Source: Pseudomonas haemolytica
GTDB taxonomy: Bacteria > Pseudomonadota > Gammaproteobacteria > Pseudomonadales > Pseudomonadaceae
Reading direction: 5' to 3'
Length of the DNA stretch: 64,000 bases
NCBI RefSeq assembly: GCF_009659625.1
Contig: NZ_VOIW01000005.1
Span: 248,001 to 312,000, forward strand
The translations under genes were made by a program, and so were the position numbers. A model generated the notes under the pieces. That model did no database searches, was not told the origin of the DNA, and saw only the letters and a program-made list of their open reading frames with translations. Below are positions 43,097 to 51,700 of this stretch, piece by piece; the stretch's first letter is position 1; every line of letters starts with the position of its first letter.

Positions 43097-43299
43097 CAGG
43101 TGTCCTTCAGGTTGATCGCAGAAAGTCTGACGGTGTGTCATGACTACTCTTGCGTGGAGGATCGGCTGAAAGGGTTCCAGGAAGGGCGGGGAAGGATTTG
43201 CGTCAAGGCGTTTGGGCCGGGCCTGCATCAATGACCTGCCAGGGTTGCCGGCGGTCATTTTCTTGCAACTGGCGGTAGGCAGCACGACTCACGCGTTTC

Positions 43300-44211
43300 T
43301 TAGCTTCGCAACTGGTCCTTGCGGTAAGCACCAGGCTGCTGGCCGGTAGTTTTGCGAAATGCCCGGGTAAACGCCGCCACTGATTGATAACCCACCGCCA
43401 AGGCCACATCCGCCACGGTTTGGTCTTGTTTGAACAGCCGACACGCGTGGCGCATGCGCATCATCAGCAGCACGTGCCCTGGCGATTGCCCGCACAGTTC
43501 ACTGAAGCGCTTGAAAAACGCCGAGCGTGACAAGCCGGTGCAGGCTGCCATGCTTTGCAGGCTCCAGGGCTCGGCCGGACGTGCGATCAATTGTTCCAGC
43601 AGGTGCGCGAACGTGGGGGCTCGGCCAAGCGCCGCGAGGCCGCCAAGCTCAGTGTTGTCGATGACTTGCTGGCGCAATACATACAGAAACAATAAATGGC
43701 AAAGACGTTCGAGCAAGGCAGCGGAGGGCGCCGGTGTGCGCTCGCACTCTTGCAGGATCAATTCGAACAGGTTGCGTGCGGCGGTCAGCGACGGATCTCC
43801 AGCACGCAGGATGATCCAGGCGGGCAGGCCGTCGACGATCATCGCTGACAGGCCGGACTGAAAGTGAAAGAAGCCGCAGACTAATCCCACGCCGTCCGTG
43901 GCGCTGCTGTCGAGGGGCACCATCGGGCGGCGCGGGCATTCCTGCGCGTCTGCCGCCGCGGCTTCCCCGGACAATCGATAGGCAAAGTCGCGCAGCAGAA
44001 ACACCGCGTCACCATTATTCAAATGCTGGGCTACCGGGTCGCCGTCGATATGCAGCCAGCATTCGCCTTGGACGATCAGATGGAAGCTCGCCTGGGCCAG
44101 CCCGTGCGTGCTGGCATGCCAGTCACCGCAATAGCGGCCGACGTGAAACAGACTGGTGTTGAGTTCGAGGCTATCTAATAACCAATCGACAAGCACATCG
44201 GACGAATTCAT
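43300..44211 (-). CDS. AraC family regulator with cupin sensor domain
   Basis: 303 residues. The N-terminal half is a cupin_6-type ligand domain (ASFHLIVQGECWLHIDGDPV, then LNNGDAVFLLRDFAYRLSG). The C-terminal half has two helix-turn-helix motifs (SLQSMAACTGLSRSAFFKRF and VADVALAVGYQSVAAFTRAF). It is transcribed away from the AhpD-like/ABC transporter operon and is the obvious candidate for its activator or repressor. The inducer is unknown. Confidence 0.92.
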   Translation of the reverse strand: MNSSDVLVDWLLDSLELNTSLFHVGRYCGDWHASTHGLAQASFHLIVQGECWLHIDGDPVAQHLNNGDAVFLLRDFAYRLSGEAAAADAQECPRRPMVPLDSSATDGVGLVCGFFHFQSGLSAMIVDGLPAWIILRAGDPSLTAARNLFELILQECERTPAPSAALLERLCHLLFLYVLRQQVIDNTELGGLAALGRAPTFAHLLEQLIARPAEPWSLQSMAACTGLSRSAFFKRFSELCGQSPGHVLLMMRMRHACRLFKQDQTVADVALAVGYQSVAAFTRAFRKTTGQQPGAYRKDQLRS

Positions 44212-44313
44212 CTAATTGAAAGACTCAAGAGCAAGTAATCGCTACTTTAGCCTATTGAGCCGATTTTTTAGAACCAACAGACTGTGGGCTCTAACCCAAC
44301 AGGAGACCACTCC

Positions 44314-44874
44314 ATGTCCCGTGTACCGTTGCTCACGCCTGAAACCGCCCCGGAAGCGGCGAAACCCTTCCTGGAAAATGCGCTGAAAGGCTCGGGGTTT
44401 ATCCCTAATTTGCTGGCCGTACTGGCCAACGCACCGGCTGCTCTGGAAACCTATATCACTGTGTCCGGCTTGAATGCCAAGGCAGAACTGAGCCTGGCCG
44501 ACCGCGAAGTGGTGCAATTGATCGCCGCTACCACCCACGGTTGTGACTTCTGCGTCGCCGGCCATACCGCCGTTGCGCGCAACAAAGCCAAGCTGCCCGA
44601 GGAAGTGATCGAGGCCCTGCGTCGGCGTGGTGAGCTGCCTGACGCGCGCTATGAGACACTCGCCGCTTTTACCCGTGAAGTGATCGCCACCCGTGGCGAT
44701 GTCAGCGATGCAGGCTTTGAGGCGTTCCGCGCCGCTGGCTACACCGACGGCCACGCGCTGGAAGTCATCTTGGGCGTGAGCCTGGCCACCCTGTGCAACT
44801 TCGCTAACGTGTTTGCGCGTACCCCGCTGAACCCGGAGCTGGCGCAATACCGTTGGGAACAACCGGTAAGCTGA
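44314..44874 (+). CDS. Carboxymuconolactone decarboxylase/AhpD-like protein
   Basis: 186 residues. The redox motif THGCDFCVAGHTAVARNKA has the AhpD C-x-x-C and His. Together with FIPNLLAVLANAPAALETYI at the N-terminus this is the peroxidase-related CMD family. ATG 44314 has AGGAG nine bases upstream; an upstream in-frame codon is unlikely. It is the first gene of a rightward five-gene run and probably protects against peroxides formed by the flavoenzyme that follows, which is inference. Confidence 0.9.
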   Translation: MSRVPLLTPETAPEAAKPFLENALKGSGFIPNLLAVLANAPAALETYITVSGLNAKAELSLADREVVQLIAATTHGCDFCVAGHTAVARNKAKLPEEVIEALRRRGELPDARYETLAAFTREVIATRGDVSDAGFEAFRAAGYTDGHALEVILGVSLATLCNFANVFARTPLNPELAQYRWEQPVS

Positions 44875-44914
44875 ATCGGCGTTGGCCCACCTGCTGTAAA
44901 AAGGAGAGACATGA

Positions 44915-45976
44915 ATGCTTGACCCAATCTTGAGCCGTTGGCTCGATGTTCAAGCGCAGGCCCTGGACGTGGGCAGTTGCGATCCACAGGAAGTGCTGCC
45001 AAGGCTGGCAGAAGCCAATATTCTGAAAATCGGTGTACCCACGCAACTGGGCGGCCTGGGCGGTGATGTGGCGGGTGCGGTCGAGGCCATCGCCAATGTT
45101 GCCAGCCATTCCCTGGCGGCGGCGTTTGTGTGCTGGGGCCAGCGCTCGTTTATCGAGTACCTGTTGCAGAGCCCGAACCAGCGGCTGCGCGAACAACTGA
45201 TGCCGGATCTGCTCAGTGGCAAGTTGGCCGGGGCAACCGGGCTGTCCAATGCAATGAAGTTTATATCGGGCATCGAGTCGTTGCAGATCAGCGCCGAACC
45301 CAACGACCACGGTTGGACGCTCAACGGCCGCCTGCATTGGGTGACTAACCTGCGCAAGAACGGTTTTGTCGCCGCGGCGGCCATTGAGCATGCGGGCGGT
45401 GGCACGCCGTTTATCCTGGCGATCCCGGACTCGGTGGCAGGTTTGCAGCGCTCACGCGACCTGGAACTGCTCGGGCTGCAATCAAGCAACACTGCGGCGC
45501 TTGGCCTGGAAGGTGTGGAGTTGAGCCGCGACTGGTTGCTGCACGAAGATGCGCGCAAGTTCTTGCCAGCCGTGCGCCCGGCGTTTCTGGGCTTGCAATG
45601 TGGCATGTCGATTGGCTTGGCCCGGCGCTCCCTGGCCGAGGTGGCCAACCATTTGGGCGCCAGTCGTACGGTGTTGCGCGACGAGCTGGAAGCCTTGCGG
45701 GCGACGTTGGATCATCTGGTCAGCGAGCTTAAGAATGGGTTGTTGGCCGGGCGCTTTACCGCCGACCCGGTGCCCTTGTTCAAGCTGCGCATCGCCCTGG
45801 CGGAAACCGCTGCCAGCGCTGTGCAGCTTGAACTGCAAGCCAGCGGTGGCAAGGCTTACCTGACCGCCCACGGTAGCGGGTTTGCCCGGCGCTGGCGTGA
45901 ATCGGCATTTGTGCCGATTGTGACGCCCAGCCTGGTGCAATTGCGTACCGAGTTGCATCGCCAGGCCAATCTATGA
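44915..45976 (+). CDS. Acyl-CoA dehydrogenase-like flavin monooxygenase candidate
   Basis: 353 residues with acyl-CoA-dehydrogenase fold markers: ILKIGVPTQLGGLGGDVAGA in the N-terminal helical domain, ATGLSNAMKFISGIESLQIS and LHWVTNLRKNGFVAAAAIEH in the middle beta domain, and a C-terminal helical bundle. The catalytic Glu of true dehydrogenases is not evident. Several relatives that sit beside sulfonate-type ABC transporters (SfnB/DszC-like) are flavin-dependent oxygenases, and the next three genes encode such a transporter. ATG 44915 has a GGAGAG upstream. The stop overlaps the next gene (ATGA). Confidence 0.85.
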   Translation: MLDPILSRWLDVQAQALDVGSCDPQEVLPRLAEANILKIGVPTQLGGLGGDVAGAVEAIANVASHSLAAAFVCWGQRSFIEYLLQSPNQRLREQLMPDLLSGKLAGATGLSNAMKFISGIESLQISAEPNDHGWTLNGRLHWVTNLRKNGFVAAAAIEHAGGGTPFILAIPDSVAGLQRSRDLELLGLQSSNTAALGLEGVELSRDWLLHEDARKFLPAVRPAFLGLQCGMSIGLARRSLAEVANHLGASRTVLRDELEALRATLDHLVSELKNGLLAGRFTADPVPLFKLRIALAETAASAVQLELQASGGKAYLTAHGSGFARRWRESAFVPIVTPSLVQLRTELHRQANL

Positions 45977-46776
45977 GCCAGGCGGTATTGACGGCCCAGG
46001 GAATTTGCCTGGGGTATGCCAGCGGCCTGGTGCTGCAAGGGTTCGACTTGCAGTTGCAGCCGGGCGAAGTGGTGTCGATCCTCGGCCCCAGCGGCGTGGG
46101 TAAATCCAGCCTGTTGCGTGTGCTTGCCGGCTTGCAGGTGCCCCAGGCGGGCGGCGTGCGGGTGTTGGGCGAGCCCTTGAGCGGCCCGCACCCACGGGTG
46201 GCCGTGGCCTTTCAGGACCCGAGTCTGTTGCCTTGGTTGAACCTGGAAAAAAACGTTGCCTTTGGCTTGGACTTCGCCCACCAACCGCACTTGAGTGTTG
46301 AAGAGCGGCGCCGGCGTGTCGACCACGCCATTGCTGCCGTGGGCCTGGACCATGCGCGCCAGCAGTTTCCGGCGCAATTGTCCGGCGGCATGGCCCAGCG
46401 CACAGCGCTGGCCCGCTGCCTGGCGCGCCAGCCTCAAGTGCTGCTGCTCGACGAGCCGTTCGGCGCCTTGGACGAAGTCACTCGCGCCGACATGCAGCAC
46501 CTGCTGCTCAAGGTCAATCGTGAGCAGGGCTCGGCGGCGGTATTGATCACCCACGATATCGACGAAGCGCTGCTGCTGTCCGACCGCATCCTGCTACTGG
46601 GTAACCGCCCGGCGCGGACCCTGGGCGAATGGCATATCGACTTGCCGCAACCGCGGGAAGAGCAGGTCGAGGCCATCGGCGCGCTGCGTATCGATATTCT
46701 GAAAACCTTACGGCAGGCGAGCCGCCCCCACCCCAACCCCTTTGAACAACAGGAGCTCAACCATGTGTCTGGATGA
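45973..46776 (+). CDS. ABC transporter ATP-binding protein (SsuB/TauB-like)
   Basis: 267 residues. Walker A is LGPSGVGKSSLLRVLAGLQ, the Q-loop is in VAFQDPSLLPWLN, the signature is LSGGMAQRTALARCLARQPQ, Walker B is VLLLDEPFGALDE, and the switch His is in LITHDIDEALLL. This is the nitrate/sulfonate/taurine importer subfamily. It overlaps the genes on both sides (4 bases and 14 bases), so the five genes form one operon. Confidence 0.94.
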   Translation: MSQAVLTAQGICLGYASGLVLQGFDLQLQPGEVVSILGPSGVGKSSLLRVLAGLQVPQAGGVRVLGEPLSGPHPRVAVAFQDPSLLPWLNLEKNVAFGLDFAHQPHLSVEERRRRVDHAIAAVGLDHARQQFPAQLSGGMAQRTALARCLARQPQVLLLDEPFGALDEVTRADMQHLLLKVNREQGSAAVLITHDIDEALLLSDRILLLGNRPARTLGEWHIDLPQPREEQVEAIGALRIDILKTLRQASRPHPNPFEQQELNHVSG

Positions 46777-47962
46777 CCTGACCCACTCGCGCCGTGACTT
46801 TCTCAAACTCTCGGCGGTGCTCAGCGCTGCCGGTGCCTTGCCGCTGCTCAGCAGCCTGCAGGCTCGTGCAGCCAATGAACCGGACGCGCCGGTACGCATC
46901 GGTTACCTGCCCATCACCGACGCTACGCCGTTGCTGGTGGCTCACAACAATGGCCTGTTCGAAGCCGAAGGCATCAAGGCTGAACGCCCTGTGTTATTGC
47001 GCAGTTGGGCCCAGGTGATCGAGGCGTTTATCTCCGGCCAGGTCAATGTGATTCACCTGCTGTCGCCGATGACTGTATGGGCGCGTTACGCCAGCAAAGT
47101 GCCGGCCAAGGTCGTGGCCTGGAACCACGTCGGCGGTTCGGGCTTGACCGTATCCCCAGGTATAACCGACGTGAAGCAATTGGGCGGCAAGTCGGTGGCG
47201 ATTCCGTTCTGGTACTCGATCCATAACGTGGTGGTGCAGCAACTGTTCCGTGACAACGGCCTCACTCCGGTGACGCGGGCGATCGGTAGCTCGATTGCCG
47301 CCAATGAAGTCAACCTGATCGTGTTGCCACCTTCCGACATGCCGCCAGCCTTGGCCAGCAAGCGCATCGACGGCTACATCGTCGCCGAGCCGTTCAACGC
47401 CCTGGCGGAGAACCTCAAGGTCGGCCGCGTGCAGCGCTTTACCGGCGATGTGTGGCGCAACCACGCGTGCTGCGTGGTGTTCATGCACGAACATGACCTG
47501 ACCAACCGCCCGGAGTGGTCACAGAAGGTGGTGAACGCCATCGTCAAGGCCCAGGTGTGGACCCGCGACAACCGCGAAGAGGCAGTGAAGTTGCTGTCCA
47601 AGGACGGCCCGAACCGTTACACGCCACATGCAGAACCCGTACTGAGCAAAGTACTGGCCCCGGCTGCCAGCGACCGCGCAGCCTACTTGGCCGACGGCGC
47701 GATCCAGCATGCCAATTGGGACGAGCACCGCATCGACTTCCAGCCTTATCCATTCCCCAGCTACACCGAGGAACTGGTGCGGCGCTTGAAGGACACCTTG
47801 ATCGAAGGCGACAAGAAGTTCCTCGCCGATCTTGATCCGGCCTTCGTCGCCAAGGACCTGGTGGATGATCGCTTCGTGCGTCACGCGATCGAAGCGGTGG
47901 GCGGCATGAAGACCTTCGGCTTGCCGGACGGTTATGAGCGGCACGAGGAGATTGGCGTTTGA
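46763..47962 (+). CDS. ABC transporter substrate-binding protein (SsuA/NMT1-like) with Tat signal
   Basis: 399 residues. A twin-arginine export signal, SRRDFLKLSAVLSAAGALPL, ends near LQARAAN. The mature domain opens VRIGYLPITDATPLLVAHNN then GLFEAEGIKAE, the classic start of SsuA/NrtA-type binders of sulfonates, nitrate or pyrimidine precursors. Tat export suggests it folds or loads in the cytoplasm first. ATG 46763 has AGGAG eight bases upstream. It is longer than SsuA (about 320 residues), nearer the NrtA/COG0715 length. Confidence 0.92.
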   Translation: MCLDDLTHSRRDFLKLSAVLSAAGALPLLSSLQARAANEPDAPVRIGYLPITDATPLLVAHNNGLFEAEGIKAERPVLLRSWAQVIEAFISGQVNVIHLLSPMTVWARYASKVPAKVVAWNHVGGSGLTVSPGITDVKQLGGKSVAIPFWYSIHNVVVQQLFRDNGLTPVTRAIGSSIAANEVNLIVLPPSDMPPALASKRIDGYIVAEPFNALAENLKVGRVQRFTGDVWRNHACCVVFMHEHDLTNRPEWSQKVVNAIVKAQVWTRDNREEAVKLLSKDGPNRYTPHAEPVLSKVLAPAASDRAAYLADGAIQHANWDEHRIDFQPYPFPSYTEELVRRLKDTLIEGDKKFLADLDPAFVAKDLVDDRFVRHAIEAVGGMKTFGLPDGYERHEEIGV

Positions 47963-48723
47963 ACAACGGCAAAACCGCCGTATGGCCGGGCTGGTTGCTC
48001 GGTATCAGTGGCTTGGCAGGGTTGTTGGTGTTGTGGTGGCTGGGAGTGAAAGTGTTTGGCGAGGCCGACGGTTTGTCGGCGCGTTTTTCCCTGGCGTCGA
48101 CCTTCAGCAGCTTGTGGGAATTACTTGGGCGCAGTGAGCTGTACCTGCACATCGCTGTCAGCCTGAAGCGCATTTTTGTCGGGCTGTTTCTCGCCTTGTT
48201 AGTGGGTGTGCCACTGGGGCTGCTGGTGGGCAGTTCGCGCAACCTGGAGGCCGCGACTACGCCGGCCTTCCAGTTTCTGCGGATGATCTCGCCCCTGTCC
48301 TGGATGCCTATCGTGGTGATGCTGATGGGGGTTGGGGACCAGCCTATCTACTTCCTGCTGGCCTTCGCTGCGGTGTGGCCGATCATGCTCAACACCGCTG
48401 CCGGCGTGCGTCAGCTTGACCCGCGCTGGTTGCAGTTGAGCAAGAGCCTGAGTGCCACGCGCTGGGAGACCTTGCGCCGGGTGATCATTCCAGGTGTGGT
48501 CGGGCATGTGCTGACCGGCGTACGCCTGGCCATTGGCATCTTGTGGATCGTGCTGGTGCCGTGCGAAATGCTCGGGGTCAGTGCGGGGCTGGGCTATTAC
48601 ATCCTCGATACCCGGGACCGCCTGGCGTATTCGGAATTGATGGCGATGGTGCTGTTGATCGGGCTACTGGGGTTTGCGCTGGATGCGCTGGCACGATGGC
48701 TGTACCAGCGCTGGGTGCATTAG
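47959..48723 (+). CDS. ABC transporter permease (SsuC/TauC-like)
   Basis: 254 residues with six hydrophobic segments. The cytoplasmic coupling motif is LSKSLSATRWETLRRVIIPG (E-A-A loop). The first membrane segment is GWLLGISGLAGLLVLWWLGV. The TTG start overlaps the upstream stop (TTGA) and follows GAGGAG by eight bases. The stop overlaps by four bases the end of the convergent giant gene. Confidence 0.93.
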   Translation: MNNGKTAVWPGWLLGISGLAGLLVLWWLGVKVFGEADGLSARFSLASTFSSLWELLGRSELYLHIAVSLKRIFVGLFLALLVGVPLGLLVGSSRNLEAATTPAFQFLRMISPLSWMPIVVMLMGVGDQPIYFLLAFAAVWPIMLNTAAGVRQLDPRWLQLSKSLSATRWETLRRVIIPGVVGHVLTGVRLAIGILWIVLVPCEMLGVSAGLGYYILDTRDRLAYSELMAMVLLIGLLGFALDALARWLYQRWVH

Positions 48724-51700
48724 GGCTTCATGTAGATATGCAGGTTGCCGGGAAGGTCCCCTCGCTTTAACGGTTTAGCAGCGTCGGGGATATGCCTCGT
48801 ATCGATGAGCCCCATGGAGTGGGGCACATTCGCGTTATCAAAGACGCCAATGCCCAGGGTGCCGGTTAGTTCCGCCAAGCCTGTCACGCCCTCAGACGTA
48901 TTCATGTGCGCATTGCCGACCAGGGCGACCCACTTTTCGGTACCGGAGTTGGCCTGGATCGTTTCGGCTGCATAGTAATTGAACTCTTTGAGGCGTATCT
49001 CGGAGTTGACTCCCGAGACGGTGCGGCTGCGTAAAAGGTCATCCTTATGTCGGGTCAGGTAGTAGTGATCGAGGGGCAAGACATCGATGCCGTTTTTTTT
49101 GAACTCATTTACAAGGTCTTGGTAGGTCGGGTTGGTCCGGGCCTTTTTCAGGTTGCCCAAATTACTGATGCCGTCATCTACCGCACCCACCCCTGGGAGA
49201 TCAATCACACCCTCGAAATAGACCTTCTTGACACCTTGCGCGACGAACGTTTGCATACTGGCCATCAGCAGTTTGAAGCTGGCCATCTGTGAGTGATGCT
49301 CTCCAAACACCACGCCTTGCGATACTTGCAAGGTTTCGGTAATCAACTGTTGCGGACTGATTGGCTTAGGCACTGACGGGATAGTCGGTTGTACTGGTAA
49401 GGCTCCAGGTGTCTTTGTAGCGGTGTAATAATCTTCCATCTGCTGAGTGAAACGTGCCTTTGTCTGATCCATTCCACTGCCCGGAATAAAATGCCCCGGT
49501 ATTAGTTTTCCTGCTGTTTGTTCTACATAGTCTCCGGCAGGCAGTGCTTCTTTAGTCGCGCCTACGTGGGGGAAAGGGGGGCGTGATGGGTAGGGACGAG
49601 CACGGTGAGAGGTAGGCGTGTGAGACTTGGTGGCAGCTGGCATCAGCGTATCAGTGGGGGTGAAATCAGCCGGTGCACCGTAAGGCTGCAAGCTGTCTGC
49701 ATTGAATTTATACCAATGGTCGTTTTGTTTTACGGCATTCCCGATGATGGACGAGTCCCCCACTTTGATTGACCCCGTGGCTGCCGCGTCATAGTGCTTG
49801 TTGGCGACGAGGAGAGCGTCGCGGTTTGCCGTGCCCTTGAGTGTTCGCATCCCGTTACGGAGCGCGCCGCCTCCCTCGTAGGCCACTTTTCCTGCGCCGA
49901 GTAACAGGTCACCCACACCGTCAAACGGGTTGAGTTCCTTGAGCAGCGGGGGAACCATGATCTTTGTCACCTTGAGCGCCTTGCTCAGTGCAGAACCGGC
50001 TTGGTTCAACACTTTTCCGGCCTTGGCAGCAGCGCCGATTCCGGCGGTGATAAAGCCGAAGATATCAAATGCGACATCGGTGACACCCTCGCTGTAGTTA
50101 CCCTCTGTGAAGTTGACGATGGCTGAACGGAAGGGAATAAGGTCGAGGAAAAAATTCCTCAAGGTCCTTGTCTGTTCGGCTCTGTGCTCGGAAGACGTCG
50201 TTCCGGCCGCCGCTTTCTTGATCGCCGGGTTATCAAGATCCAATGCCTTGACGACCGAGTCGGCGAGGTGAAGAGCGCGGCGGTTGGTGAACAGGTAAGG
50301 CTCAGACGAGGTGGAGGGCTGGGAGTTATCAAGGGGGTTTCTTTTAAAACCGTCCTTGTCTACCCATTTGATGTTGGAAAGCCCCGGAATAAAGTTTGCG
50401 AACGTCCATACGCCATCGACTGCTTTACTCTTGCTGACGTCGGGGAAAAACTCTTCTATCTGAGTGACTTCGTTATGAAATACCTCAGGCTTGGTCGAGA
50501 CAGCGGTGTTTCCCAGCTTTTTGATCAGGCCTTTTTCTGTATCGAACTCATATTTACTGAGAGCGCCGTCGTTTTCGGCGGTCACCAATATCTTGGGGCT
50601 GGTATGAAATAGCGTGTTCCCCAACGTTCCAATCTTGTAGCTTTTCTCCTGGTAATAATTGAGCTTTCCATGGCTGAGGTTTTTCTGATCGTCAGGTGGG
50701 AGGTTGGTCAGCGCATTGACGATAGACAGTTTCTTGACTGTCTTATGGTGGGTGGTTGCGGTTGCAAAGGTGTCATCAAAGGCTTTTTGAATATTGGACT
50801 CCGGACGTTTGGTGAACGCGACGAACGCATCAAAGTCAACACCATGGGTCTCGTTCTTGATTGCCCATTGATCATCCATGACCACGCCTTCCATGAGAAT
50901 TTCCCGCATTGAATACGGCTTACCGGGTTTGGGGGGCAGGCCTTGGGGTTTTTTGGCGAATATCTTGTCGTCCAACGCCACGTTTTCCCCGAACTCTTTC
51001 TGCAGTAACTCCTCGGCCAACTGTTCACGGTCTGGCATGGGTGTATCGAGTAACGCGCTGGCCTCCTTGAGTTTTTCTTGCTGGTGGTTGAACGCCGCCA
51101 GCGCCTCATCGATGTCGTCTTGTGTGTAAAGCCCATCGTCTTTTGCCGCGAGGATGTTTTTGGTCACGGCCCAATCGAGCACTACCGCGGTTTGCGCAGG
51201 CGTTGAGGCGGCGGGCAGATCGGCGGCGGTGATCATCACTTCGGCAAAGGTCATGCTGGCCACCCGGCCCGGCGATTGGGCTTCGATCGCAGCGGCCGCG
51301 ATACAAAGATTCGCCCAGGCCACACTGCCGTAGACCACACTGTCGGGGATGTCTTTGACCAGCAAGTGCGGCGCTGCTCGCATGAGTAACAGGTGCGCGC
51401 CCGCCTTGGCCAATGCAGGTGACGCCCGCTGGGTGTCGATCAAGCGCTGGGTAAGGCCCTCGAATACCGCAGAGAGGGGTTTGCCCCAGTGTTTTTTGTC
51501 CGCCAGGTCGTAGCCGGCCACCCAGTTTCGACGAGGCGCCGTGAGGGCCTCCGGATCCAGCGCCAGATTGATGGCCGCCAGTGTGTAGTCATTGACGCTG
51601 GTTGGTGTGGAAATGCCATTGAAGTGGGTTTGCATCGCCAACCCCAACGCCTGCCCGTCAGTCGAGCTGACCAAGGCTTCCAGCACCTTGACCGGATCTT

